Source: Centroberyx gerrardi (lineage: Eukaryota > Chordata > Actinopteri > Beryciformes > Berycidae). From it: a stretch of DNA of 64,000 nt. How positions within the stretch are numbered: the first letter of the stretch is position 1; each line of letters opens with the position of its first letter. Positions 1-11,744 of the stretch are shown in pieces. The stretch lies in NCBI RefSeq assembly GCF_048128805.1, contig NC_135997.1, forward strand, positions 8,993,116 to 9,057,115. Reading direction: 5' to 3'. The translations under genes and the position numbers were made by a program. The notes under the pieces were generated by a model. The model worked only from the letters and a program-made list of their open reading frames with translations, did not search any database and had not been told where the DNA came from.

Positions 1-128
1 TACATTAGCTGTATTGTCATGTAAAATTGAAGTATCTGAAATTGACCCCTTCAGACCAGCTTCTAAACCTTTTCATTCTTTACATGTTGTCATCATCAAT
101 TGTGTCTTTTGCCTTGCCCTGAGTGCAG

Positions 129-3100
129 AAACGGAGATCAACTTCTTGCTGAAGCAGGCCCTGACCATTGTGGCTACACTGCCCTTCACCTACATGCTGG
201 AGGAATGGAGGTGGCAAGTCTTCGAAGGAAACATCACCAAGGACCAGTGGATGCAGAGCTGGTGGGAGATGAAGTAAGTAAAGAGTTTGCGTCAGTATGA
301 GGAATTTGTAAAGATATGCAGTCTTTGAAAATGTGTAGGAATGAGTGTGGGAATGTTTGGTGGGTGTGGCTGATCTTCTGAGTAAACTCTACAGATAAAA
401 ATATGTTGATGTCTAATATCACAGAAATTTCACATGTAAAGAAACATGACATCAACAGTAGAAATACTGCATTCAAGAGGAATTTCAGGTATTTTTCCCC
501 CTGTAACCCCGGCAGCTGCCTCGCTGCAGGCCTGTGATTACAGTATCAGCCTATAGATGCCAGTGTTGACTTGTAACTCTCCTTTGCCTCATCAGGAGGG
601 AGCTGGTCGGGGTAGTGGAGCCAGTGCCAAGAGATGAGACCTACTGCGACCCTCCTGCTCTGTTCCACGTATCTGGAGACTACTCTTTCATCAGGTAGCC
701 CTCCCTCTGTACATCTCATAGTCTGGGGAGTTAAAGCATACAGCAACTTGACCCTATTTTCCCATCATTTGGTATCTTGATAGATTCTTCACTATAGAGC
801 TACTTACATCTTGCCTGGGTGCTGCTCTCCAATACAGCCCTATTGAGCCAATGGACACAACAAAAAATCAACCCCAAAAGCAGGCAAAGCATGTCTTTTC
901 AGCATATTGATGCTCACTCTGTAATGAGACATGTATATATTGATTTTTTTTTTTTTTTTTTCTTCCAGTTTTTAGTTTATCCATGACCTGACAACTTTTA
1001 CTATTTATTTTGTATTACTTTACACAGTGGTGCGTGTATTTATTATTAGTATTATTTTTATTTTAACCTTTATTTTACCAGGTTGTCTCATTGAGATGCA
1101 ATCTCTTTTTCATGAGAGACCTGGTCCAAGAAATGGCAGTGTCAGCAGCAATGTTACATGTCACAATACATACAAAAATACACAAAATACACAAAATTAG
1201 ACACAAATATGCAAAAAATAAACAAGAAGTGCTAAAGCAATGGCCAAGGTAGCATCAAAACTGTACAAGAAAGGCATGGCTTTGGCTAATTTTCATTTAC
1301 ATCTTTTTACCAACATGTCTCCTCACAGAGTGAACAATCAATGTGTTGAAAAAGACTACCATGGGTATATAAGGCTGTACTAGAGAGCCGCACACCCTGG
1401 CAAGCAAGATATAAGCTCTATATGAAGTCAAGATTCTGGTATGATGAGAAACAACGGGAAAATAGGATCCAGGCCGAAAATGGCAGAGTTCTGCTTTAAG
1501 ACCACAACGAATAAAGACATGACCTATGTGTGTGTGTGTTCCTGTGTGTCTTCCTGTGTGTGTGTGTGTGTGTGTATGTTTGTTCTTGTGTTTTGTGTGT
1601 GTGTGTGTGTGTGTGTGCACGCGTGGATGTGCGAAAAACAGGTACTTCACAAGAACCATCTACCAGTTCCAGTTCCAACAAGCGCTTTGCAACGCGTCTG
1701 GCCATACAGAGGCCTTGTTCAAGTGTGACATCACTGGCTCTAAAGAAGCAGGAACCAAGCTGAGGTATGGATGACTTCCTCTCTGCTTTGGTGGGGGACA
1801 CAGAATCAGATGTAGTTCATTGATTTTAGGATATCCCTGTGGTATACAGTTTCTATTTGGACAGTTCTTTGTTTTTTTTAAAGGATATGTTCGGCAATTT
1901 TGAACCTCCATATAATTTTCCTCTTAAATCTCTGTAGTAGTAGTTGGACGCACAGAGAATATTGGCTCCAGAGTCAGCTGTTGGTTGAAACAGTGAGCTC
2001 CCGTTGTTAGGCCTCTTGCTGCTTAAAATATCTCCAGAAAAGTAATTTGTAGGCTCCACAGTTGAGTTGAAAGTAAATGAAAAAGTTGCAAAGTACATCA
2101 ATTAAAATAAGCTTTGATTTCATGACACAGTTCCACCATTACGCACACTTTCACTAATCAGGAAATCACAGAACTACTTTTCTCTGCCGCAGCACAGACT
2201 GCTGTGGGGTGAAAGTGCGTTACTGGCGGCGTGATCTAGTTTTGCGGACAGTCAGTTCAGATTGTAAACAGTTGCACATGGAGCCGGGTAGAGTTTGGTA
2301 GAAGACTATCCACTGAGTGTAAATGGTGCGGTGCTGCTGCTTTCCAGGCTGAGAATATAAATACGTCGGTTGGTCACCATATCGTTTTCACAGACTGTTT
2401 GTTTGGAGATATTTTGACAAACCCCATTTGGACCTATTGTTAGCAGCAAGAGGCTAGAGTCAGCTGTCGGTTGAAACGCCGAGCTCGAGCTCATCGTTTC
2501 AACCGACAGCTGACTCGGGAGCCAATATTTTCTGTGGGTCCAAGTACTACAGGTATATAAGAGACAAATAATATATAAGTCCAAATTCGCCGAACTTATC
2601 CTTTAATCAAAAGAGAAGTTGCCTTATCTAATGTTGTTCCATGTCTACTTTAAATCATCAATGTATCATTTTCTTTTAGGAACATGCTAGAGCTGGGAAG
2701 GTCCAAATCCTGGACCAGGGCTTTGGAGATGGTATCCAGCGATGTTAAGATGGATGCTGGCCCGCTGCTGGACTATTTTAAAGACCTCTATGAGTGGCTG
2801 GTGGAAGAGAACAAGAAAAATGGCAGGGCAGTAGGTTGGGAGAAAACAATAGATCCATGTGAGTACAAAAGTCATTCAAACTGAAGGTTGATCAGCAAAA
2901 TACAATCACTAATACAAACTCAATCACACACTATGCTTTTTCACCTACACATACTGTTTTATAGTAGCCTGATGTAATGGCTTCATACTGATCAATTTAG
3001 CTTTCTTTTCGCCCCCCTTTGTTCCCTGTACAACAAATTTGTCAGTGTTAACTTAACTGAGAGTGTAAAAATCAACGTATACCCGTGTTTATATCAGTCC

Positions 3101-5995
3101 ACACCCATCATAGTTCATTTAACACTTTTAGATGGTTTTGAACAGCCGCCCCATGCAGAGCCATGTCACCTCTATGAGTGGACAAACAACTCTCCAATCA
3201 ACACTTGTTAACTTAAAATAACTGTTGAAGAAAAATCAACATTTATTAACACTGGAATATTTGCTGTGTCACTTGGCTTTATAGAAGGGCACTGAAGTTC
3301 AAATGTTTCCCCGATGACTTTTTTGGGGAACTAGAAAAACCACCCACTTAAAAGATATTTGCGTAATCAGCACAATACAAAGCTTGAAAATCACAGAGAG
3401 AAGATGACTAAATTGTCTATTTTATGTATTTACAGATTCAGAATATGCCATCAAAGTGAGGCTTAGTTTGAAGGCTGCCATGGGCAATGAAGCCGTGAGT
3501 ATTATTGAGCTATTAGTCCAGTATAACAATTAAATTGGTTTAATTTGTATCGCAATCATTTATATAGCACAATGTCATGGTTGCCATGCTGTAATTGTTC
3601 TCAATGTGGCAAAATGTGAAGAGTTAACTGCATCTACCTGCACCTAGCATGGCAGCCATCTTACAGCTTTGAAGTAAACTGCATTCTATGTGATATCATG
3701 GCATGAACTCAAATGTGTTTCAGTATTCCTGGAATGCCAACGAGCTGTACCTGTTCAAGACCAACATTGCGTACGCTATGAGGCAGTACTACAACCAAAA
3801 GAACATGACAGTTGCCTTCACGTCAGTATCAACTCACTACTGGACTAAAGATGTAACAGATATCCCATGCCTTGTTTTCTCTTCCTTCTTTTTTTTGCCA
3901 CATTAGTTTGAGAGCTCTTCTCTGTTTGCACTTCCAGATCAGAGAATGTTCTCACTTATAACGAGACTCCCAGGATCTCCTTCTACATCCTGGTTACAAA
4001 CCCAGCAAGTCCTTCAATCTTCATCCCAAAGGAGGAGGTGGAGGCTGCCATACGGTGAGGACAGAGCTGCATTAACCACACAAATGTGTTTCAACGGCAT
4101 ATATCCCAAAACAGATAGACAAAAACACCAAGCACAGTATTGCTATTGCTATTGCTATTGCTCAGAAATTCACAGCAGCCTTAGTAACCCTGGGGCCGGA
4201 TTGACCAATGTGTTCTTAAGATAGATCTTAAGAAATGACATAAGAGGACAAATAGGAAGTTCTTAAGAAGTGCAATTCCTGAATATTTTCTTTGTAACAG
4301 TCTCATTTCTTACGAATTTCTTTACTTTTCCTACTTACAGTAAGAACTTCTCAAAATAGGGCCTGAATTAAATATGGTTAATAAACTTTAGGCTTACTAC
4401 CATTGATGCTAGGAGACAAGGCTAGGAGGCAATCCAATGTGCTTCCATCTGCCAAACAATTGGGGAAAAACCTATTTAGGGCAACTACAACTGATGAAGT
4501 ATATGAAAAGATTTAAACATTGGTTGCTGTTGGTAACTGTAAATTTGCTAGCTTATTTTCAATAAACATGAGACAGCGGCCTACTTGGTCATACACCAAA
4601 TAAAGCTTTACAATAACTGTTAATCTTAATGTTAGGTGTAGGGGAACCTATGAAGACTTTGAACTATAACTTACTTGTCTAATATGTGTTTAAATGTATG
4701 AAATTAGAGGCTTTTCACTGTAGGAATTTTAAGACAGGTGAAGGGTTGTCTTAAAGTTAAGAAAAATATCAAGAACAAATTTAAGAACTTTCATTTCAAG
4801 AATACCATTTATTTGTACTTTTTTTCTTAGGAAGAAACCTAAGAAGAAAGTTAAGAAAATTTATAAGAACTGTTTTTGAGAATATCATTTTTTCCTATTT
4901 TTTTTCTTAAGACTAAAGTTAAGAAAAAAATGGCACTTGAGAAGATTTTTTTTTCTTAAGAAGGTTTTGTGAATCCGGCCCCAGGCTAGTTCATTTCAGT
5001 TTGTTTTGATTAATAATTGGTTTTATCTGTTATATAGAATAGAATAGAATAGAATAGAATAGAATAGAATAGAACTTTATTGTCCAGCCAAAGCAGGAAA
5101 GTTGTCTTTGGCCTCACCAATTAGAACACAACAGCATATCCATGTACATCACATCAATAAAACAAATCACATCACATCAAAAACATCACATCTTACTATT
5201 ACTTCTAACATAACATATAAGCTATTTGGTGGACGCTTTTATCCAAAGCACCTCTTTCTTCATGCAGCTGAACATATTTAAATTCAGGTCTCCCTAACAT
5301 GTGCCTGTCACCAAAATGGCATCCAGTTTGGCCACAGGAAATACTTAGACTACAAGGCTTCAGGCTTCCTCTTGTCTTTTGTCTTTTGTGTCTTTGTTGT
5401 ACTTATATAAAATACTAATTGAAAAAAAAAAAGACTACAAGGCTTCAGGCAGAACTGCTTTCTGTTATAATTAACTCCATTTGACCCTTGATAAATGAGT
5501 GTGATCATACTCTACAGTTAGCGATAATAAATCCATTTTGATATTGAACCCAGATTATCTCGTGGCCGAATCAACGAAGCCTTCCGGTTGGATGACAAGA
5601 CGCTGGAGTTCGAGGGTATCCTAGCAACGCTGGCCCCGCCCGTGGAGCAGCCGGTGCCGGTGTGGCTGGTGGTGTTTGGGGTGGTCATGGGAATCGTAGT
5701 ACTAACAGGCCTCTACCTCGTCATCTCTGGCTTCAGAGACCGCAAGAAGTGAGTTTGCGCTCTCACACACAATCATAGACCTGACACACACACACACTCG
5801 CACACACTCAGACTGACACCCACTGCCATACATTTTAGAGTAATCACCTGCATGAACCTGAGACATGTTCTGTATTTCTTGTGTATTTGTAGGAAGTCTG
5901 AAATGACAAGCGTGGAGAACCCCTATGACACACACATAGAGGGCGTGACCAATAAAGCCTTTGAGAATTGCGAGGATGAACAAACTGGATTCTGA
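129..5995 (+). CDS. ace2: Angiotensin-converting enzyme 2, 3' part (last nine coding exons)
   Basis: Coding exons 129-273, 596-694, 1642-1764, 2680-2858, 3436-3494, 3724-3821, 3938-4054, 5554-5748 and 5893-5995 join in phase to 371 codons and a TGA stop. ACE2 is a type I membrane zinc carboxypeptidase of the renin-angiotensin system whose C-terminal half is collectrin-like and chaperones amino-acid transporters. Visible here are the end of the M2 peptidase domain, including [17 protein letters not shown], which carries the His and Tyr equivalent to human His505/Tyr515, then the collectrin-like domain (3436-5640), a membrane helix ([17 protein letters not shown]), a basic stop-transfer (RDRKK) and a tail with ENPY and terminal TGF, a class I PDZ ligand. 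The HEXXH zinc site would be upstream of the window. Most exon sizes (145, 99, 123, 59) match those I recall for mammalian ACE2. The gene is partial only because of the window edge. Identification is secure. Confidence 0.96.
1020..1230. repeat. Interspersed repeat fragment in an ace2 intron
   Basis: The stretch contains the motif AACCTTTATTTTACCAGG followed by CTCATTGAGATGCAATCTC and GAGAGACCTGG, then a CAAAAATACACAAAATACAC tail. I recognise this wording as a very common fish interspersed repeat, but cannot assign the family without a library. It follows a poly-T run at about 943-961. Confidence 0.55.
1528..1620 (+). repeat. GT/TG microsatellite in an ace2 intron
   Basis: An interrupted (TG)n tract ends about 20 bases before the acceptor of the exon at 1642. 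Length polymorphism here could affect the acceptor's pyrimidine tract, which is itself T/G rather than C/T rich. The long reading frames across this tract on both strands are artefacts of the repeat. Confidence 0.9.
1878..2606. mobile_element. 729-bp piggyBac-like MITE flanked by TTAA
   Basis: The left end TTAAAGGATATGTTCGGC (from 1878) is matched by the reverse complement of the right end, TTAAAGGATAAGTTCGGC (to 2606), with one mismatch. Both ends carry TTAA, the target duplication of the piggyBac superfamily. There is no transposase frame, so it is non-autonomous. The interior contains a perfect 22-bp inverted repeat (2457-2478 and 2495-2516) around GAGCTCGAGCTC, and a diverged direct copy of one arm near 1970. 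It lies in an ace2 intron. Confidence 0.75.
4189..4985. mobile_element. About 797-bp non-autonomous DNA transposon in an ace2 intron
   Basis: Terminal inverted repeats CCTGGGGCCGGATT at 4189 and AATCCGGCCCCAGG ending at 4985 are perfect over 14 bases. The interior is AT-rich and packed with TTCTTAAGAA-like words and T runs, with no long frame. Flanks (TTAGTAAC / CTAGTTCA) share only a weak possible 8-bp duplication, so hAT affiliation is a guess. Confidence 0.65.
5036..5210. repeat. (TAGAA)n array joined to a LINE/SINE-type 3' tail
   Basis: Seven or so TAGAA units run directly into CTTTATTGTCCAGCCAAAG and a CAC/ATCA-rich stretch. Pentamer plus CTTTATTGT is a familiar junction of fish LINE-derived tails. 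The orientation that would place the simple repeat at the 3' end is minus. Confidence 0.55.
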
Positions 5996-6602
5996 GTCCA
6001 CTGCTGTTTCTAAAGGACAGAGGGAAGATGTCCTCAACCCTACTCAAGTCTACCTATGTACAGTGTTCTGATATTTAACAATGTTTAAGAATGGGAACGT
6101 AGTGGAACTTCTTTCTGCAATGAGGCCTTTTCTTCTTTCACCCGTGCTGCAGCCTCTTACCAAACAATTTACATTTAAGTGTGCATTGTGTTTATGTGTG
6201 AAAGTTTCAGTATGTTGTTGAGTGTTTTGACCCTTGCAGAAAGTAATACTGTATAATGAATAGGTCCTATTAGAAAGTACAGTGTTTTTCCAATATCAGT
6301 TTCTGTTTTGTGATTTACAGTACATGTGTATGAATTCAAACTGCTGTTGTGATGTAAATATTAATGGATTATCAGCATCATTGGAATATGTGTTTAAAAT
6401 TCTTCAAGTTGATCAAAAGCACAAGAAATTTGGTGTTGTTCATATTGCTTTTAATATTGTGTTCTATAAAAAGTTTTCATGCATGGCCAAACATTTTTGT
6501 AATACTATCTGTCGCTTATGTTTTGTTTTTAAATACGCAAAGTAAGAAACAGTATCCTTATTTTTACCACTGCTACTGACTTTAATCACTTTAAAAAATA
6601 AA
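5996..6602 (+). promoter_or_regulatory. ace2: ace2 3' UTR with AATAAA poly(A) signal at 6597-6602
   Basis: The stretch after the stop is AT-rich and non-coding. The first good AATAAA is at 6597-6602, immediately before a GT microsatellite that could act as the downstream GU-rich element. Later AATAAA copies near 6674 and 6772 are alternatives. No other gene is seen here. Confidence 0.5.

Positions 6603-6605
<3 letters not shown>

Positions 6606-6644
<39 letters not shown>
6606..6644 (+). repeat. (GT)n microsatellite
   Basis: About 19 uninterrupted TG dinucleotides directly follow the candidate ace2 poly(A) signal. Confidence 0.95.
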
Positions 6645-6645
<1 letters not shown>

Positions 6646-7582
6646 ACATGCACACGACCCTTTGGTGGCCCTAAAATAAATTTATCTTCAGATCTAAGTA
6701 ATGTTAATGAACTAACTCACAACCTGAAACAATCAAAGAGTCATAATGCCGATAAGTCAAGATGTGTTACCTAATAAACATAGTCTGTATGTTATTTATA
6801 AAACATTATATAACCACTGAGTGTTCACTTATAGTATGTGCCGGTGTTATAACACATTGGACACATGTTTATAGTTTATTATAAGTAATTACGCTTACAA
6901 CATCCTATAATCATGTACACTAGAAAGTGTTAAATAAATAATAATCACATCACCTCAGTTTGTATAATGTAAGAAATATTGTTTTTGGATTAGATTTTTT
7001 GAAATGAATGTCACATTCCCATAGATACATAAAATAAAGGCATACACACAAAAAAAATGAAGATGAAGTGAAAGATCGCTTTAAGCAACAAAACAGAACA
7101 TCAACGCTGATATCACATCTCTAAATCTCTAAATCTAAATCACAAAAAAACCCATTTAAATGATAATTAAATTAATTAATATTAAAGATATAGCGGTATG
7201 ATACATATCTACGCACTTCTGCAATAGCAGAATTATAGTTTTAACACAATGACACCAGCTTCTATCATGTTTCTCTTGATCATGTGGGCTCAAACAAAAG
7301 AGCTTCCCATGATGTTTTTTTTACCACAGCAGAGCCTCCTAATCCCTAATCCAAACCCCCACAGAATTTGAAATGTTGAAATACCAGGACAATATGTATT
7401 CAAAATATTAAAAATCAATGCCGGCATATTCCAAAACAAGTACAGCCTACTTTTCAGGCGAAAGGATGTTCATTTCATAATGCACTGTATATCAAGAGGG
7501 AAGGTCAGAAAAAGGTCAGGAAATGGACGATTGACTGACTTGACTGAGAGCTGAGAATATGTCTGGAGAGAATGATTCTCCA
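6645..7582. other. Intergenic spacer between convergent ace2 and IL-1-family gene
   Basis: An AT-rich spacer with no credible exon. It must contain the 3' UTR of the minus-strand cytokine gene next to 7583, but I see no clear reverse-complement poly(A) signal that fixes its end. Confidence 0.5.
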
Positions 7583-8200
7583 TTACTTCTGAATGATGAA
7601 GAGGAAGGATGGATCTTCGGCCTCTCCAACCTTGGTTGTCAACTCTGCTGCGTCTGTGTTGACTATGTGGATGAACCATCCTTGGCACAGCGCTGACTCA
7701 AACTGCCGCTGTTTGGTCCTGGTAGCCTTCATGTAGAAGATGAAGGAAAAGGCCCCCTCATCGCTCCTAGAGATCCGCTTCAGTCTCTGCTTTTCATATG
7801 TCTAGAACAACATTCAGAAAAAATGTGGATTTCCATCAAAGATAGCATAGCACAGCATAGACGGCTGTGAAAACATCCTGAAAGGATGTTTATGGCAGTT
7901 TTGTATATTTTGTATAAAGAGGCAGCTATTCATACTACATTCTAGCCTACTTGTTGACAATAAAATTAAAATGTACTTTTTCACCTTATTAGCTAATTCT
8001 CCATATCATAACGTACACCTATCTAACAATAAATTAAAAAAAATATTTTTACATCAAAATCCCATCATTTTTACTTCCTGGTAAACAACGCATTTTTGGT
8101 GGTTATTTCAATAGGCATATATAAAAATTCCATACAATACATACATACATCATAAACAATCCCCCCTCCTCCACCGCTCCTATCATATAGTATCTAAAAG

Positions 8201-8242
<42 letters not shown>

Positions 8243-11200
8243 CAAAGCCTGCAACTTCACACTTTTCAAAGTGACACAACTGGCAACATGGTACGGCAGG
8301 TTGCCGCTCATTAAATCCAACTTCTTATACTCACTCACTCACTCACTCACTCACTCACTCACTCACTCACTCACTCACTCACTCACTCAATAAGTATGAA
8401 TACCTCCACACTCAGGAGCACCCTCTCCCCATCCTTGCAGCACTTGAGGAAGCAGTTGGAGTCGGTAAAGTTCAGGACCACTGGAGTTCCTCTGAATGGC
8501 ACCTGCCTACAGTCTGACTTGTAGTAATAGATGGTGATCTTCTCTGAACACACAGAAAATAAAGAACTATGAACAAGGACCCTCAGAAATCAATCTTCCC
8601 ATGAGAGTAAATCAGTATTTTCTAAAAAAAAAAACTTAGATAGATACTAGAGATTACTAGACTTAGAGATACTAGTGAACATTGAAATACTACAGACTAT
8701 AATGAAAGACGGATGAAATGAAACGATGTTTGAAATCAAAAACTTTTTTGTGATTAATTGAAAATGACGAACGCAACTGAAATGATGAAATATACTCGGT
8801 CACACAACTCATGTGACTCGGCAACTTATGTGACTAGGCAACTCGTGACTTGGTAACTTGGCAACTCGGCAATTCAAGTATGATTTAATTAAAGCATTTG
8901 CTTTTGGTGATAAAGTAATGCTACGTTGATACGTACTGCATGGCATGACAAACCTGGATTTGGTGACACATAGGGCGGGCTCTGCAGACAGAAGCTTCTG
9001 AGGTATTTCTGGGAGACAGCATGTTCGATGGAAATGTTGTCCATCTGTTTTTCCTGTTTGAAACTGCCACTTCCTCTTGGCACTGAAAGTGAAACAGAGA
9101 AGCAGAGAAACAGAGAACAGAAGTCAGTGTTGGCAAAATCATATTCTTATATCCTCTATCAAAATGTTTTCTTGGTGGGAAAATAGGAAAAAGGGTTGGT
9201 GGTCAGTTCACCCATTTAAGCCACTGTGATCACCATCCTTACCAATATAAACCCTAACCTTAACCCTAACCTTTAGCAAGTTCTTTTATGTGCCTAAGTT
9301 GCTGATAGTCTACCAGTATATTTGTAGTAATTTGAGCATGTGAACTTGACAGTCAACTTATAGGTAGTTGAGAAAAATCACAGATAGTTTGTTGAACATT
9401 TGTTGATAGTCAACTGAAAATACTGATACACTGTTGAATATCTACTGAAGAGAAGAGAAGAGAAGAGAAGAGAAGAGAAGAGAAGAGAAGAGAAGAGAAG
9501 AGATGAGACGAGGTGAGACGCAGAAGACGATACAAGATAAGACAATATAAGTCAAGACAAGAGAGGAGAGGGGAAAAAAGCCACTCATTTACCAAGGGTC
9601 ACCACACTGGATTCTGCCACCATGACAACATCATTAAAGGTGCATCCTTTCCCAGCACAGTTGTGACAGGGACTGCATTCATCACAGCCCCTCCCTGTCA
9701 CCACGGTGACGCTGGTCTTCATCAAGGTAACAATGAGCAGATCCCCCTTCTGCCCCTTCTCCCCATTTTCAGTTTGGCAAACATCCCCCTCTCTTTCTCC
9801 TTCTTCCCCCTGCCTCCTCTCATCATCCCCCAGGTCTTCCTCTCTCCTCATTTCCATGGTGAAGCGGAGCAGGGTGGTCTCCTTGGAGACGGGATGCAAA
9901 GTATCCTCAGGAGGGCAGGTCTGCTCAGCATGCTCCTTCACCCGGCTGGCCTGGTGCACCGTCTGGAGACAGGAGACAAGGAGTGGTTGGATAGAGGGAA
10001 TGTGGAGACAGAGACCTAGTTAGACCTGTTGAGTACTGAGAATGGCTCTGTGTTCCTCAGTGTTTCTGTCTGCCAATTTGTCTGATAGCTCCTCCTGTTT
10101 TCTTGTATTTCTCTTAAAGGAAAAATCCACCCTGAAACACTTTAACACTGTTAAAAATAATTATTGGCGATGTATCTTGCATTTCTGAGCCCATTTTGTA
10201 GTTTGGCGGTGTGTTTTTTTTTATTCATGTGGATAACTGGCTAAACATAGTAAATGACATAACATCACGCAACTACAATGGTTTTTGATAGCAGAATAGC
10301 TTAGCTAGCAGCTTTTTCTATCTATATCTAAAACATCAATGGTAAACGTCAGGTTTTGGTGTCAGTCCTTCAGAATCAAAGAGCAAGGGCTTCTTTCTAG
10401 ACTCGTCATTTTGCACTGCCATTCAACAATCATACAGGGAGAACTCAATCACAGAAGAAGAAGAGATACCAATTTCTCCACTGACAGCAGCTTCAATAGA
10501 CCAGAATGCAATGCAGCCACAAGACATGTTGTGTTTTGAGTAAGTGGTGAGACTCGTGCATTTTCTCAACTGGAAAACCTCTTGGGCTTACTACGCAATC
10601 GCTATCGCTCTCTCCACCTAAAAGTATAACCCACAGCTGAATGCAACAAGTTCACACTCGTTCTCTAGGTTGTCAAAGGGCATTCTGGGAAATGTAGGAA
10701 ATCACATGAGGTAGCAGTAGATGAGGCAAACTGAGGGAAAGTGGATACGCCAAAAAAGTAAATTACAATACAAAATAGCTCTTGAAACGCATTGAACATC
10801 ACAGATCGATGATACACCAGGTGTTTCAAGAGTATGTCAAACCCAGTCAGGTCGCAGTTATGTGGTATGCGCCTTTTAGCCAAGTGAGTCACCACTGGTA
10901 AACAATTTTTAATAACGTATGACAGCGTAAGAGTATCTGAGGAAGGATTTTTCCATTTAAAGTAGTGAGTGGCTTTGGAATTTTCGTGTGCACATAAACA
11001 TCCTGGATATGCTGCAAATTTCAGACATTCCAGTGTAGTGTGAGCCAGAAGCTGAAACTCTGCTGGACTGCCACAACAAAGATGAAATCAGCCTGTTGAC
11101 GTGCAAGGCTGGGCCGAGGGAAAGAACATGAACTCACCAACATGGGATTACCCTTGGCCAGCATTTCTGCTAACTCCTCAGGTGGAAGATCTTGCAGATT

Positions 11201-11744
11201 GACGTCATTAATCAGCATCAGCCTGTCTCCTTTCCTATGACAAACAGAAAACATACCACTCAGACTCCTTCTACACATGATGGCTAGAAAACCAGTGAGG
11301 GGTGAATGAATGGATGAATGAATGAATCAATAAATGAATCAATCCAATTTTCCATAAAGACCGATAAGCACTGTTCTATTAAATCACATTCTGTTTTGTT
11401 TAATCAGGTTAGAAAACTTCCATTTTGAGCAAAAACAGAAGGTCTTCCCGACAGTATGCCAGTCTGGCTAAGGTTACCTGACAAACGCTTTTCCTCCATT
11501 TGCTTTTCTGAATGTGAGAACATTCTCCACATCATACTGGTGCTTTCCTTCATGGATCTGGTGGATGATCGACACTCCTCCCTTTACCAGAGAATCCTGA
11601 TAAAGTGGAATTAGGTGGACAGACTTTCTCTTAATGAGGAACATGAAATCTTACACAGATTCCTATCTTTTGAAATTTTGCTAGCAATACAAGGAAAAAA
11701 GAAGTTGAAAATAGTGAGAAATTGTCACCCACCTTGATATCCAT
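7583..11744 (-). CDS. il1fm: Interleukin-1 family cytokine (teleost novel IL-1F / il1fm type)
   Basis: Seven coding exons on the minus strand (11733-11744, 11478-11596, 11138-11234, 9593-9962, 8954-9082, 8404-8543, 7583-7801) sum to 1086 bases, 361 residues plus stop, all with GT-AG borders. The C-terminal ~160 residues (last three exons) look like an IL-1 beta-trefoil: EKITIYYYKSD, LNFTDSNCFLKC and ESALCQGWFIHI match IL-1 family positions, and the 140/219-bp last exons resemble the IL1B ending. No signal peptide is seen, as usual for IL-1 precursors. Residues ~45-80 resemble the second half of a PDZ domain (KGDRLMLINDVNLQ). An acidic stretch covers 113-150, and a CxxCxxCxxCx4C cluster covers 169-183. 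Start chosen at ATG 11744 (accATGg). Family assignment is good. The symbol follows zebrafish usage as I recall it and could instead name an unnamed paralogue. Confidence 0.82.
8000..8200 (-). repeat. Dispersed repeat family A, copy 1 (minus orientation)
   Basis: Read on the minus strand, this stretch (ATGATAGGAGCGGTGGAGGA ... GGAATTTTTATATATGCCTA ... TTTACCAGGAAGTAAAAATGATG) parallels copies at 38150-38345 and 57655-57915. No ends or target duplication could be fixed. It lies in the last intron of the cytokine gene. Confidence 0.6.
8201..8242 (+). repeat. (ATCT)n microsatellite
   Basis: About ten TATC units lie in the last intron of the IL-1-family gene. Confidence 0.95.
8329..8389 (+). repeat. 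(ACTC)n microsatellite
   Basis: About fifteen perfect ACTC units end 14 bases from the minus-strand donor of the exon at 8404-8543. The same motif forms a longer array at 12184-12352. Confidence 0.95.
9250..9272 (+). repeat. Short interstitial telomere-like tract
   Basis: ACCCTAACC-TTAACCCTAACC is about four degenerate CCCTAA units within an intron. It is too short to be functional telomere. Confidence 0.5.
9447..9503 (+). repeat. (AGAGA)n / GAAGA pentamer array
   Basis: About eleven GAAGA units decay into GATGAGACGAGG-type words. It sits about 90 bases beyond the 3' end of the large cytokine exon (9593-9962). Confidence 0.9.
10114..10960. mobile_element. TTAA-flanked MITE, family B copy 1 (847 bp)
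   Basis: It starts TTAAAGGAAAAATCCACCCT and ends GGATTTTTCCATTTAA, inverted termini with TTAA at both ends, typical of piggyBac-like elements. It is clearly homologous to 58597-59187 in the same orientation: both share ATTGGCGATGT, CAGGTTTTGGTG, CAGAATCAAAGAGCAA, and GGCATTCTGGGAAA in order. It lies in the third intron of the IL-1-family gene. Confidence 0.75.

Noticed and set aside
1297-1801. Several His/Thr- or Cys/Val-rich frames
   Set aside because: They are translations of the GT microsatellite on both strands.
9250-9272. Telomere repeat
   Set aside because: Only about four degenerate units, inside an intron, so not a chromosome end or a convincing fusion scar.
9513-10019. A 168-codon plus-strand frame
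   Set aside because: It is antisense to the large cytokine exon 9593-9962. The minus-strand reading fits splice phases and the full gene model.
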